Shown piece after piece: positions 18,101 to 26,729 of a stretch of DNA of 64,000 nucleotides. A program made the translations under genes and the position numbers. The stretch lies in the NCBI RefSeq assembly GCF_002814235.1, contig NZ_PHSU01000024.1, positions 1-64,000 on the forward strand, in the 5' to 3' direction. The notes beneath the pieces are model-generated. The model was given only the letters and a program-made list of their open reading frames with translations. It was not told the DNA's origin and did not search any database. The first letter of the stretch is position 1. Every line of letters begins with the position of its first letter. Source of the stretch: Pseudomonas sp. QS1027 (GTDB taxonomy: Bacteria > Pseudomonadota > Gammaproteobacteria > Pseudomonadales > Pseudomonadaceae).

Positions 18101-19078
18101 TTATTCGCCCCAGACGTCCTTGAGGACGGTGACCCAGTTTTCGCCCATGATCTTGCGCACCACACGCTCAGGGTGACCGCGCTTGAGCAGGGTCTCGGTG
18201 AGGTTGGGGAACTCGCCCACGGTGCGGATGCCCAGCGGGTTGATGATCTTGCCGAAGCTGGTCAGACGACGGGCGTAGCCCTTGTCGTGGGTCAGGTATT
18301 CGAAGAAGTCCTGGCCATGGCCCTGGGTGAAGTCGGTGCCGATGCCGATGGCGTCTTCGCCGACGATATTCATCACGTACTCGATGGCTTCGGCGTAGTC
18401 GTCGATGGTCGAGTCGATGCCCTTGGCGAGGAACGGCGCGAACATGGTCACGCCGACAAAACCGCCATGGTCGGCAATGAACTTCAGTTCGGCGTCGGAC
18501 TTGTTGCGCGGATGCTCTTTCAGACCCGAAGGCAGGCAGTGGGAGTAGGTCACCGGCTTCTTCGATTCGAGGATGACTTCTTCGGAAGTCTTGGAGCCGA
18601 CGTGGGACAGGTCGCACATGATGCCGACCCGGTTCATCTCGGCGACGATCTCGCGACCGAAGCCCGACAGGCCGCCGTCACGCTCGTAGCAGCCGGTGCC
18701 CACCAGGTTCTGGGTGTTGTAGCACATCTGCACAATGCCGACGCCCAGCTGCTTGAAGATCTCGACATAGCCGATCTGGTCTTCGAAGGCGTGGGCGTTC
18801 TGGAAGCCGAAGAGGATACCGGTCTTGCCCAGCTCCTTGGCCTTGCGAATGTCGGCGGTGGTGCGCACCGGCATCACCAGGTCGCTGTTCTCGCGGATCA
18901 GCTTCTGGCTCGAGGCGATGCTGTTGACGGTGGCCTGGAAGCCCTCCCACACCGACACGGTGCAGTTGGCAGCGGTCAAGCCACCTTTGCGCATGTCCTC
19001 GAACAGTTCGCGGTTCCACTTGGCAATGATCAGCCCGTCGATAACGATGCTGTCGGCGTGCAGTTCGGCTGGGCTCAT
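18101..19078 (-). CDS. Renal-type membrane dipeptidase (PA5396-like)
   Basis: A 325-residue metal-dependent dipeptidase of the peptidase M19 family. Visible blocks are DSIVIDGL at the start (His-x-Asp normally sits here; this protein shows VIDGL instead), MCDLSHVG in the middle, THSHCLPS-like TYSHCLPSG, and GIGTDFTQGHG near the end. It heads the dgc operon. I start at 19078, preceded by AGGGAC; a longer frame starting at 19261 lacks support. No signal peptide is seen. The role in betaine catabolism is not established; processing of a methylglycine-containing peptide is only a guess. The altered N-terminal metal motif deserves attention. Confidence 0.85.
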   Translation of the reverse strand: MSPAELHADSIVIDGLIIAKWNRELFEDMRKGGLTAANCTVSVWEGFQATVNSIASSQKLIRENSDLVMPVRTTADIRKAKELGKTGILFGFQNAHAFEDQIGYVEIFKQLGVGIVQMCYNTQNLVGTGCYERDGGLSGFGREIVAEMNRVGIMCDLSHVGSKTSEEVILESKKPVTYSHCLPSGLKEHPRNKSDAELKFIADHGGFVGVTMFAPFLAKGIDSTIDDYAEAIEYVMNIVGEDAIGIGTDFTQGHGQDFFEYLTHDKGYARRLTSFGKIINPLGIRTVGEFPNLTETLLKRGHPERVVRKIMGENWVTVLKDVWGE

Positions 19079-19346
19079 CAGGCTGTCCCCTATTAGCGAT
19101 TCACGCGCCGAATCGTCTGCCGGCGCTTTGGGATCAGCATATGCCCAGGGGACCGGAGAGCCGGGTGCAAAAACGACAGGGGAATTGCCGAAAGCGTCAA
19201 TCCGCGACAAAGGGGCGTTGCCGTGCAGATTTCCGGGCCGTAGGTTTAAGTACTTGTCCATGTACGACTATTCTTTGGCCCGGGCTTGAGACAGAATTGC
19301 CCTCCATCGCTCTGCCACCTCTTTTATCAAGGATCGGGACGCCGCA
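19079..19346. promoter_or_regulatory. Divergent promoter region of the dgc operon and the LprI-like gene
   Basis: This 268-bp region must hold the dgc operon promoter. GCGAC at 19204-19208 and ACGAC at 19173-19177 lie 31 bp apart (about three helical turns) and match the core seen upstream of gbcA and cbcX. A GbdR role is inferred from the known regulation of this operon in P. aeruginosa. Confidence 0.35.
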
Positions 19347-19748
19347 ATGAAATCGATTTTCCTGGCTTTGGCGCTTGTCAGCCTGGGTGCCCACGCGGCC
19401 GAAGACGCGGACAACTCGCCCTGCGACGCGGTCGAAAACGACCAGCAGACCCTGGAGTGCGCCACCTACAGCAAGAACACCGCCGAGCAATTGCTCAAGG
19501 AAAACTTCGAAGCGCTGCTGGACCGGGTCAAGACGCAATACGCCAATGACAAGGCGCAAGCGGCCGACATCAGCGCCAAGCTGCAGGCCGCCCAGCAGCT
19601 CTGGATCAAGTCGCGGGATGCCGATTGCGCCATCGCGCCGCTGCCGGCCAAGCCCGGAAGCAAGCCGTTCACCATCGACCAGTACGATTGCCTGGCGAGC
19701 AAGAGCGACGAACGGTCGGAGTTTCTCGAGTCGATCGCCCAGGAATAA
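19347..19748 (+). CDS. LprI-like secreted protein (DUF1311)
   Basis: The 133-residue protein has a signal peptide (FLALALVSLGAHAAE) and a DUF1311/LprI-type domain with paired cysteines (SPCDAV, LECATYS, DADCAIAP, YDCLAS). LprI of mycobacteria inhibits lysozyme, and the family in proteobacteria is periplasmic and mostly uncharacterised. It is transcribed away from the dgc operon, and followed by two unrelated membrane-protein genes. Confidence 0.8.
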   Translation: MKSIFLALALVSLGAHAAEDADNSPCDAVENDQQTLECATYSKNTAEQLLKENFEALLDRVKTQYANDKAQAADISAKLQAAQQLWIKSRDADCAIAPLPAKPGSKPFTIDQYDCLASKSDERSEFLESIAQE

Positions 19749-19834
19749 TCCCGGGCGGCTGTCTACACTGGAGCACATCCCGTCCTGAAATGGCTGTACA
19801 GGCGAGTCGTTGACGATCATCACAGGATCTTCGT

Positions 19835-20611
19835 ATGCGCTCACTTTCAGCCATTCCGCTGTATGCCTTGGCGATTTTTCTCGCCATTGTGCTGTTCATT
19901 GAAATCGGTCGCCGCATCGGCAACCGCCACCTGGCCCTCGACCCCGAGGGTGCGCGGACCGGTACCAGCGCCATCGAGGGCGCGGTCTTCGGCCTGCTGG
20001 CGCTGTTGATCGCCTTTACCTTTTCCGGCGCGGCCACCCGGCTGGACGTCCGGCGCAGCCTGATCGTCGAAGAAACCAACGCCATGGGCACCGCCTGGTT
20101 GCGCCTGGACCTGTTGCCGCCGGCCAACCAACCGGCCCTGCGCCAGGCGTTTCGCGACTATGTGGATGCACGCATCGCCTACTACCGCGACCTCAACGAA
20201 CTCGACCGTTCCAGCCAGGACAACACGCGGGTCAATGCCTTGCAGCTGGAGATCTGGAAACAGTCGGTCGCCGCGCTGCCGCAGATGCCCACGCCGACGC
20301 TGGGCTCCAATCTGCTGCAAGCCCTCAACCAGATGATCGACATCACCACCACCCGGGGAGTGGCCCAGGACACCCACCCGCCACTGGTGATCTACCTGAT
20401 GCTGGTCGCCCTGACCCTGGTCAGCGCCCTGTTCATCGGCTACGACATGGCCGGCACGGCCAGGCGCAACTGGCTGTACAGCCTGGGTTATGCGCTGGTG
20501 ATGGTCTGCGTGCTGTATGTGATCCTGGATTTCGAGTATCCGCGGATCGGCGTTATCCGCGTCGACTACTTCGACCAGATCATGCTCGACCTGCGTAAAA
20601 CCATGGATTAA
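19835..20611 (+). CDS. Bestrophin-like membrane protein, DUF4239
   Basis: The 258-residue protein has two hydrophobic segments at the N-terminus (IPLYALAIFLAIVLFIEIG; VFGLLALLIAFTFSGAATRLD) and two near the C-terminus (VIYLMLVALTLVSALFIGYDMAG; LYSLGYALVMVCVLYVILDFEYPR). The FTFSGAA-RLD-RR-LIVEE block is typical of DUF4239, a bestrophin-like family. The function is unknown; ion-channel activity is inferred only from the family resemblance. Confidence 0.8.
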   Translation: MRSLSAIPLYALAIFLAIVLFIEIGRRIGNRHLALDPEGARTGTSAIEGAVFGLLALLIAFTFSGAATRLDVRRSLIVEETNAMGTAWLRLDLLPPANQPALRQAFRDYVDARIAYYRDLNELDRSSQDNTRVNALQLEIWKQSVAALPQMPTPTLGSNLLQALNQMIDITTTRGVAQDTHPPLVIYLMLVALTLVSALFIGYDMAGTARRNWLYSLGYALVMVCVLYVILDFEYPRIGVIRVDYFDQIMLDLRKTMD

Positions 20612-20680
20612 CGCGCCCTGCACGGTCCACGGACAGCGACTAGACTGGGCAGTGAACCCACTCATTCAAAAGGAACTTGA

Positions 20681-21166
20681 ATGTACGCGCCCCGAGAAAC
20701 CGAACGGGACTACCTCTTTACCCGAGGCGTCCTGCTGCTTTTCCTGATCTTCCTGGCCTTTGGCATGGCGGCGCTGTCCAAGAGCGGCGGGCTGCTGTAT
20801 GCCGCCATCAAGGCGGCGCCACGGGAAGTGACCGGCACCATCACGCAGGTCATCAATACCCGTAAAGAAGCCTCCCCGGCGGATATCTACTACGCCTTCG
20901 ATTACGAACTGGGCAACCGTGGCCAGGGCGTTCACTCGCTGAACGCGATGGTGGCGAACCCGACGTACCAGATTGGCGATCATGTGCAGATCGTCTATTC
21001 CGACTGGTTTCCGAGCTTTCACAGCCTGAAGAGCGAATTCAGCTTCAAGCGCGCGGACTTCTACATCTTCAGCGCCAGTGTGAGCCTGATCGCGTTGTGC
21101 CTCTGCTTGTTGTGCTGGAATTACCGGCAGATGGCCAGGTTTCGTGAGGAGGGGGTCTATTACTGA
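20681..21166 (+). CDS. DUF3592-like membrane protein
   Basis: A 161-residue protein with one N-terminal and one C-terminal hydrophobic segment (GVLLLFLIFLAFGMAAL; ASVSLIALCLCLLCWNY) flanking an extracytoplasmic beta-rich part (GTITQVINTRKEASPADIYYAFDYEL), the DUF3592 layout. The start has AAAAGGAAC upstream. No function is known for the family. Confidence 0.7.
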   Translation: MYAPRETERDYLFTRGVLLLFLIFLAFGMAALSKSGGLLYAAIKAAPREVTGTITQVINTRKEASPADIYYAFDYELGNRGQGVHSLNAMVANPTYQIGDHVQIVYSDWFPSFHSLKSEFSFKRADFYIFSASVSLIALCLCLLCWNYRQMARFREEGVYY

Positions 21167-21202
21167 TTGGCCCCTGAATAGCTTGTCCCGCCGACGTAAC
21201 AT

Positions 21203-21276
21203 AAGGACAACGTTCATGCGTTGTCCTTCGGGAAGATATAAGTAAGTATTCGCAATTCTTATAAAAGACTTATATC
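21203..21276. promoter_or_regulatory. Hairpin and candidate operator upstream of the toxin-antitoxin pair
   Basis: A perfect 10-bp hairpin (AAGGACAACG, loop 6, CGTTGTCCTT; 21203-21228) is followed by an inverted repeat GATATAAGT (21235-21243) and ACTTATATC (21268-21276). The second repeat ends 5 bases before the toxin start and is a plausible autoregulatory operator for the HTH antitoxin. The first hairpin lacks a T run. Confidence 0.45.
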
Positions 21277-21281
21277 ATCCC

Positions 21282-21536
21282 ATGAATACGATTTTCTGGA
21301 CCCGAAAGGCGGCCAAGCAACTTCTGAGATTGCATTCCCGGGACCAGGTCCACATTCGCGATGCGGTGACCATCCTCAGCGGTATGCCTGACGTCAGCAA
21401 CGTCAAGGCGCTGAGTCAACATGACTACGGCTACCGTATGCGCGTCGGTCGCTACAGGATTCTGTTCGATTGGGAAGGAACGATCAAAGTAGTCAGTATT
21501 CAAGAGGTCAAGAAACGCGATGAACGTACCTACTGA
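21282..21536 (+). CDS. RelE/ParE-family toxin
   Basis: An 84-residue basic protein with the RelE fold pattern (FWTRKAAKQLLRL, VKALSQHDYGYRMRVGRYRILF, VVSIQEVKKRDERTY). RelE-type toxins cleave mRNA on the ribosome. It overlaps the downstream antitoxin gene by 17 bases, the toxin-first order of HigBA-like modules. No ribosome binding site is obvious, so translation may be weak. Confidence 0.85.
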   Translation: MNTIFWTRKAAKQLLRLHSRDQVHIRDAVTILSGMPDVSNVKALSQHDYGYRMRVGRYRILFDWEGTIKVVSIQEVKKRDERTY

Positions 21537-21843
21537 AATCCAGATCATCAACGGCGCCGACGGGCGGCCGGCGTTCGTCGTCATACCTTATGCGCAGTAT
21601 GTGGCGCAGCAGACGGAAGCCGATTTGATTCCCCACGAGGTAGTCAGCCGTATTGTGGATGGTTCCACGCCCATTCGCGCCTGGCGTGAATATCTGGATC
21701 TGACGCAAGATGAAGTGGCCAAGCGCCTGGGCATCTCCCAACCGGCCTACGCTCAACAGGAGTCCGTGAACAAGCCCCGCAAGGCAACTCGCGAGAAAAT
21801 TGCCGCGGCCTTCGGCATCAAAGCCGACCAACTCGAACTCTAA
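21520..21843 (+). CDS. XRE-type HTH antitoxin
   Basis: A 107-residue antitoxin. The N-terminal part has no clear family; the C-terminal half is a helix-turn-helix (LDLTQDEVAKRLGISQPAYAQQE, then REKIAAAFGI). It should bind and neutralise the toxin encoded just before and repress the pair. The ribosome binding site lies inside the toxin gene, which couples the two. Confidence 0.85.
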   Translation: MNVPTEIQIINGADGRPAFVVIPYAQYVAQQTEADLIPHEVVSRIVDGSTPIRAWREYLDLTQDEVAKRLGISQPAYAQQESVNKPRKATREKIAAAFGIKADQLEL

Positions 21844-21871
21844 GCCTTTCCTCTTTTTTCCAAGGACTCCA

Positions 21872-22288
21872 ATGACCCTCTGCGGCATCGAAATCAAAGG
21901 CAGCGAAGCCATCTTCGCCATCGCCACCTTGCAGGGCAGCGCCCTCGCGCACGTGGCCGTCGCCATCAAGAAAATCGCCCTGGACGAGGATGACGAGGCG
22001 GCCAACGTCAAAGCCTTCGCCGCCCAGGTAAAGGCGTTCGTCCAGGACGCGGGCATCGAACGGATTGCTATCAAGAAGCGCAGCAAGAAAGGTGAATTTG
22101 CCGGCGGGCCGACCACTTTCAAGATCGAAGGGATTTTCCAGTTGCTGGAAAACTGCGAGGTGACGCTGCTGTCGCCGCAGACCATCAACGCGCAGAACAA
22201 GAAGTTCGACTTCGCCTTGCCGGCCACGCTGAACAAATATCAGCATGAAGCCTATAAGACGGCCTGTGCGGCGCTGATGAAAAAATAA
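21872..22288 (+). CDS. DUF3010 family protein
   Basis: A 138-residue protein starting MTLCGIEIKGSEAIF, with an RNase-H-like opening (strand with GIEIKG) and VTLLSPQTINAQNKKFDFALP near the end, as in DUF3010. Length matches the family. No activity is established. It begins 28 bases after the antitoxin stop, but its conservation in genomes without the toxin pair suggests an independent gene. Confidence 0.75.
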   Translation: MTLCGIEIKGSEAIFAIATLQGSALAHVAVAIKKIALDEDDEAANVKAFAAQVKAFVQDAGIERIAIKKRSKKGEFAGGPTTFKIEGIFQLLENCEVTLLSPQTINAQNKKFDFALPATLNKYQHEAYKTACAALMKK

Positions 22289-22331
22289 ATCAGCCAGTCA
22301 GTTAAGGGCGATCTTGAGTCTGGCCAAGATT

Positions 22332-22479
22332 TGTGGCGAGCGGGCTTGTCGGAACGCCGCACCGCCGCGCTCAGCTGCGCAGCAGTCGTAAAACCTGCCA
22401 CCTTGCTCTACCTGATACACCGCGAGCACAGGTTCTAGGGCCGCTTCGCGCCCCAACGCGGGCAAGCCCGCTCGCCACA
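22332..22479. repeat. REP-type inverted pair with extended flank
   Basis: TGTGGCGAGCGGGCTTG arm at 22332 and its complement ending at 22479, with internal complementary blocks. A further ~33 bases to the left (22299-22331, CAGTTAAG...GATCT...AGTCTGGC...AGATT) match the left flank of the copy at 31014, so the duplicated unit is larger than the REP itself. Confidence 0.75.
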
Positions 22480-22525
22480 AGACCGCGCTCGACTGCAAAT
22501 TTCGGTAAGTGACAGGCATTGGCGC

Positions 22526-23470
22526 CTACACCTTGATCCCGCGCCGATCCTCCCGCGGACACTGGGCAAATCGCGCCCGGTAGCTGCGGGTGAAATACGA
22601 CGGCGACTCGAACCCGCTGGCAATGCTCACCTCCAGCACACTCATGTCCGTCTGGCGCAACAACTGCCGCGCCTTCTCCAGCCGCAAGCCCAGGTAAAAG
22701 TTGCTTGGGGTGTCCTTCAGATAAAGACGGAAGAGGCGCTCCAACTGCCGCCGCGTCACCTTGATCGACTCCGCCAACTCCAGCGTGCTCAACGGCGGCT
22801 CCATGTGCTGTTCCATCTCCCCGACCACATGCACCAGCTTCTTGTTGCTGATGCCGTAGCGCGTGGCGATCTGCATGCGCTGGTGGTCCTTGCGCGGGCG
22901 GATACGCCCGAGCACGAACTGCTCGGAGACCTGGATCGCCAGTTCCGGGCCGTGGGCCTGGCCGATCAGGTCGAGCATCATGTCGATGGACGCGGTCCCC
23001 CCGGCGCAGGTGATCCTCCGGCGGTCGATCTCGAACAGCTCCTGGGTCACTTCCAGCTGTGGATAAGATTCCTTGAAGGCCTCCAGCGCTTCCCAGTGCA
23101 GGGTCACGCGGTGCCCTTCCAGCAGACCGGCTTCGGCCAGCACCACGCTGCCGGTGTCGATACCGCCCAACGTCACACCTTCATGATCCAGGCGCCGCAG
23201 CCAGTGCGCCAACGTCGGGGTGGCGAACTTCAGCGGCTCGAAACCCGCCACCACCAACAGCGTCGCGCCCTTCTTCAACGGCTCCAGGGCCGCATCGGCG
23301 TTGACCGACATGCCATTGCTCGCCAATACCGCACCGCCGTCAGCACTCAATACGTGCCAGCGATACAGCTCGCCGCGAAAGCGATTGGCCACCCGCAGGG
23401 GCTCGATCGCCGAGATAAAACCCATCGCCGAAAAACCCGGCATCAACAAGAAATAGAAATCCTGGGACAT
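22526..23470 (-). CDS. cdhR: Carnitine catabolism regulator CdhR (GATase1-like/AraC)
   Basis: A 314-residue regulator with an N-terminal class-I glutamine-amidotransferase-like domain (FYFLLMPGFSAMGFISAIEPLRVANR) and a C-terminal AraC-type double helix-turn-helix (TLELAESIKVTRRQLERLFRLYL; MSVLEVSIASGFESPSYFTRSYRARF). CdhR activates the carnitine operon in P. aeruginosa when carnitine is present. It is divergent from caiX with 194 bp between. I start at the ATG at 23470. It is a close cousin of GbdR, also in this window. Confidence 0.9.
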   Translation of the reverse strand: MSQDFYFLLMPGFSAMGFISAIEPLRVANRFRGELYRWHVLSADGGAVLASNGMSVNADAALEPLKKGATLLVVAGFEPLKFATPTLAHWLRRLDHEGVTLGGIDTGSVVLAEAGLLEGHRVTLHWEALEAFKESYPQLEVTQELFEIDRRRITCAGGTASIDMMLDLIGQAHGPELAIQVSEQFVLGRIRPRKDHQRMQIATRYGISNKKLVHVVGEMEQHMEPPLSTLELAESIKVTRRQLERLFRLYLKDTPSNFYLGLRLEKARQLLRQTDMSVLEVSIASGFESPSYFTRSYRARFAQCPREDRRGIKV

Positions 23471-23540
23471 GGAACGCGCTCGCAAGACGGGTAGCGTTCC
23501 CGACGTGATACGCCAGTTGCACGACGGCCACAAGAGCACA

Positions 23541-23575
23541 GGTCGCTGCTGTGCAAGAGTCGGTCGCCGCTGTGC
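23541..23575. promoter_or_regulatory. Candidate CdhR operator, 21-bp-spaced direct repeat
   Basis: GGTCGCTGCTGTGC at 23541-23554 and GGTCGCCGCTGTGC at 23562-23575 differ by one base and start 21 bp apart, placing both half-sites on one face of the helix. They lie ~90 bp upstream of caiX, in the cdhR-caiX gap. This is the binding geometry of an AraC-type activator; assignment to CdhR is by position. Confidence 0.6.
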
Positions 23576-23664
23576 GTTTTCAGCAAGGCCGGGCTGCGTA
23601 ACGTGGCATCACCGGCGCACGAAGACGCCGGAACCGACAATAACGTCCTGCCGAGGAAACCAAC

Positions 23665-24609
23665 ATGAAACGACTGATCAGCCGCTGTGCGCTTGCACTC
23701 ACCGGTACCGCGCTCCTGAGCACAGGGGTCATGGCCGCGGAGCAAGCCTCCTGCCAGAACGTTCGCCTCGGTGTGGTCAACTGGACCGATGTCATCGCCA
23801 CCAGCGCCATGACCCAGGTGCTGCTCGATGGCCTGGGCTACCAGGTCAAGCAGACCAGCGCGTCCCAACAGATCATCTTCGCCGGCATCCGCGACCAGCG
23901 CCTGGACATGTTCCTCGGCTACTGGAACCCGCTGATGACCCAGACCATCACCCCATTCGTCGACGCCAAGCAGGTCAAGGTCCTGGCCGAACCGAGCCTC
24001 AAGGACGCTCGCGCCACCCTGGCCGTGCCCACTTACCTGGCCGACAAGGGCCTGAAGACCTTCGCCGACATCGCCAAGTTCGAAAAAGAGCTGGGCGGCA
24101 AGATCTACGGCATCGAGCCGGGCTCGGGCGCCAACACCCAGATCAAGGAAATGATCGCCAAGAACCAGTTCGGCCTGGGCAAGTTCCAGCTGGTGGAATC
24201 CAGTGAAGCGGCCATGCTCTCGGCGGTGGATCGGGCCGTGCGGCGCAAGGAAGCCGTGGTGTTCTTCGGCTGGGCGCCGCACCCGATGAACGTCAACGTG
24301 CAGATGACCTACCTCACCGGTAGCGAAAACGCCCTGGGCCCGAACGAAGGCATGGCCACCGTCTGGACCGTCACCGCGCCGAGCTACGCCGAACAATGCC
24401 CGAACGTGAACAAGCTGCTGAGCAACCTGACCTTCAGCGCCGCCGACGAGAGCCGCATGATGCAACCGCTGCTCGACCACAAGGACGCCCTCGAGTCGGC
24501 CAAGCAGTGGCTCAAGGATCACCCGCAAGACAAGGCCCGCTGGCTGGAAGGTGTGACCACCTTCGACGGCAAGCCGGCCGCCGACAACCTGCAATTGACC
24601 AGCAAATAA
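23665..24609 (+). CDS. caiX: Periplasmic carnitine-binding protein CaiX
   Basis: A 314-residue solute-binding protein of the ProX/OpuAC type with a signal peptide (LISRCALALTGTALLSTGVMAA). It has the aromatic-box pattern of quaternary-amine binders (VVNWTDVIATSA, FLGYWNPLM, VFFGWAPHPMN). In P. aeruginosa CaiX delivers carnitine to the CbcWV transporter core, which is encoded ~11 kb away here. It is the first gene of the carnitine operon; ribosome binding site GAGGAA. Confidence 0.92.
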   Translation: MKRLISRCALALTGTALLSTGVMAAEQASCQNVRLGVVNWTDVIATSAMTQVLLDGLGYQVKQTSASQQIIFAGIRDQRLDMFLGYWNPLMTQTITPFVDAKQVKVLAEPSLKDARATLAVPTYLADKGLKTFADIAKFEKELGGKIYGIEPGSGANTQIKEMIAKNQFGLGKFQLVESSEAAMLSAVDRAVRRKEAVVFFGWAPHPMNVNVQMTYLTGSENALGPNEGMATVWTVTAPSYAEQCPNVNKLLSNLTFSAADESRMMQPLLDHKDALESAKQWLKDHPQDKARWLEGVTTFDGKPAADNLQLTSK

Positions 24610-24681
24610 ACCACCGAAAAGCGCACCCGCAGCCCCTGATGGCTGCGGTGTGAACGACCACGCCTGTAAGGAATCCGCACC

Positions 24682-25569
24682 ATGAACCACGACGTCATCA
24701 TCACCTGCGCACTCACCGGTGCTGGCGACACGACCGGCAGAAGCCCCCACGTTCCGGTCACGCCCAAACAGATCGCAGCGGCTGCCGTGGAAGCGGCCAA
24801 GGCCGGCGCCACCGTGGTCCATTGCCACGTGCGCAACCCCGAGACCGGCAAGTTCAGCCGCGACGTGGCCCTGTATCGCGAAGTGATGGAGCGTATCCGC
24901 GAGGCGGACGTGGACATCATCGTCAACCTCACCGCCGGCATGGGCGGCGACCTGGAAATCGGTGCCGGCGAGAACCCGATGGAGTTCGGCCCGAACACCG
25001 ACCTGGTCGGTCCGCTGACTCGCCTGGCCCACGTCGAGGCGCTGCTGCCGGAAATCTGCACCCTGGATTGCGGCACCCTGAATTTCGGCGACGGCGACAC
25101 CATCTACGTCTCCACCCCGGCGCAACTGCGCGCCGGCGCCAAACGTATCCAAGAGCTGGGCGTGAAAGCCGAGCTGGAAATCTTCGACACCGGCCACCTG
25201 TGGTTCGCCAAGCAGCTGATCAAGGAAGGCCTGCTGGACGATCCGTTGTTCCAGCTGTGCCTGGGTATCCCGTGGGGCGCTCCGGCGGACACCACCACCA
25301 TGAAGGCCATGGTCGACAACCTGCCGGCGGGCGCGGTCTGGGCCGGTTTCGGTATCGGCCGCATGCAGATGCCGATGGCGGCACAAGCGGTGCTGCTGGG
25401 CGGCAACGTGCGGGTCGGCCTGGAAGACAACCTGTGGCTGGACAAGGGCGTGCTGGCGACCAACGGCCAGTTGGTCGAGCGCGCTTCGGAAATCCTCAGC
25501 CGCCTCGGCGCCCGTGTCCTGACCCCGGCCGAAGGGCGGGTGAAGATGGGGCTGACCAAGCGCGGTTGA
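24682..25569 (+). CDS. cdhC: Dehydrocarnitine cleavage enzyme (BKACE family)
   Basis: A 295-residue beta-keto acid cleavage enzyme (TIM barrel, zinc dependent). Blocks seen: IITCALTGAGDT, PVTPKQIAAAAVEAAKAGATVVHCHVRNPETG (HCH zinc ligands), ELEIFDTGHLW and GLEDNLWLDKG. With acetyl-CoA it converts 3-dehydrocarnitine to betainyl-CoA and acetoacetate. It lies between caiX and cdhA, separated from cdhA by a REP pair. Confidence 0.9.
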   Translation: MNHDVIITCALTGAGDTTGRSPHVPVTPKQIAAAAVEAAKAGATVVHCHVRNPETGKFSRDVALYREVMERIREADVDIIVNLTAGMGGDLEIGAGENPMEFGPNTDLVGPLTRLAHVEALLPEICTLDCGTLNFGDGDTIYVSTPAQLRAGAKRIQELGVKAELEIFDTGHLWFAKQLIKEGLLDDPLFQLCLGIPWGAPADTTTMKAMVDNLPAGAVWAGFGIGRMQMPMAAQAVLLGGNVRVGLEDNLWLDKGVLATNGQLVERASEILSRLGARVLTPAEGRVKMGLTKRG

Positions 25570-25578
25570 TCCACACCC

Positions 25579-25662
25579 TGCAGGAGCCGGCTTGCTGGCG
25601 ATGGCGGCCGGACTGTCGATGCAAGACTCACTGGCCTCATCGCCAGCAAGCCGGCTCCTACA
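25579..25662. repeat. REP-type inverted pair
   Basis: Inverted copies of the GGAGCCGGCTTGCTGGCGAT family (25579-25602 and 25639-25662) sit between cdhC and cdhA inside the carnitine operon. Confidence 0.8.
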
Positions 25663-25746
25663 GTTTTGCGTCATGACAGACGATTTTTTAGTCCCGGCTC
25701 CCAGCAGGGACTGTATTGCCAAAACCCAATTGCGCAGGAAGTTGCC

Positions 25747-26712
25747 ATGAGCTTTATCACCGAAATCAAAACCTTCGCCGCCCTGGGCAGCGGTGTCATC
25801 GGCAGTGGCTGGGTCTCCCGCGCCCTCGCCCATGGCCTGGATGTGATCGCCTGGGACCCGGCGCCCGGCGCCGAAGCGGCCCTGCGCAAGCGCGTCGCCA
25901 ATGCCTGGGGTGCCTTGGAGAAACAAGGCCTGGCTCCAGGCGCTTCGCAAGACCGCCTGCGTTTTGTCGCGACCATCGAAGAATGCGTGAAGGACGCCGA
26001 CTTTATCCAGGAAAGCGCCCCTGAGCGCCTGGAACTGAAACTCGAACTGCACGGCAAGATCAGCGCCGCGGCCAAGCCCAATGCCCTGATCGGCTCCAGC
26101 ACCTCGGGCCTGTTGCCCAGCGAATTCTACGAAGGCGCCACCCACCCGGAACGCTGCGTGGTCGGTCACCCGTTCAACCCGGTGTACCTGCTGCCGCTGG
26201 TGGAAGTGGTCGGCGGCAAGAACACCGCCCCTGAAGCCGTGCAAGCGGCGATGAAAGTCTATGAATCCCTCGGCATGCGCCCCCTGCATGTGCGCAAGGA
26301 AGTCCCGGGCTTTATCGCCGACCGTCTGCTGGAAGCGTTGTGGCGCGAGGCGCTGCACCTGGTCAACGACGGTGTTGCCACCACCGGCGAAATCGACGAT
26401 GCGATCCGCTTTGGCGCCGGCTTGCGCTGGTCGTTCATGGGTACCTTCCTGACCTACACCCTGGCCGGTGGCGATGCGGGTATGCGGCACTTCATGGCCC
26501 AGTTCGGTCCTGCGTTGCAGTTGCCTTGGACTTACCTGCCTGCACCGGAACTGACCGAGAAGCTGATCGACGATGTGGTCGACGGGACCAGCGATCAACT
26601 GGGCAAACACAGCATCTCGGCCCTGGAGCGCTATCGCGACGACTGCCTGCTGGCGGTGCTGGAAGCGGTGAAAACCACCAAGGCCAAACATGGTATGAGT
26701 TTCAGCGAGTAA
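25747..26712 (+). CDS. cdhA: L-carnitine dehydrogenase CdhA
   Basis: A 321-residue NAD-dependent dehydrogenase of the 3-hydroxyacyl-CoA dehydrogenase fold: Rossmann motif LGSGVIGSGW near residue 13, IQESAPERLELK, GHPFNPVYLLPLVEVVGG and the C-terminal helical domain. It oxidises carnitine to 3-dehydrocarnitine. The ATG at 25747 matches the family length, with AGGAAG upstream; upstream in-frame codons are not supported. Confidence 0.93.
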   Translation: MSFITEIKTFAALGSGVIGSGWVSRALAHGLDVIAWDPAPGAEAALRKRVANAWGALEKQGLAPGASQDRLRFVATIEECVKDADFIQESAPERLELKLELHGKISAAAKPNALIGSSTSGLLPSEFYEGATHPERCVVGHPFNPVYLLPLVEVVGGKNTAPEAVQAAMKVYESLGMRPLHVRKEVPGFIADRLLEALWREALHLVNDGVATTGEIDDAIRFGAGLRWSFMGTFLTYTLAGGDAGMRHFMAQFGPALQLPWTYLPAPELTEKLIDDVVDGTSDQLGKHSISALERYRDDCLLAVLEAVKTTKAKHGMSFSE

Positions 26713-26729
26713 TAAATAGACGCGGGACC

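Noticed and set aside
23443..26691. 1082-codon open frame on the minus strand across caiX, cdhC and cdhA
   Set aside because: It is antisense to three recognised enzymes and includes two REP arms; composition is non-protein-like.
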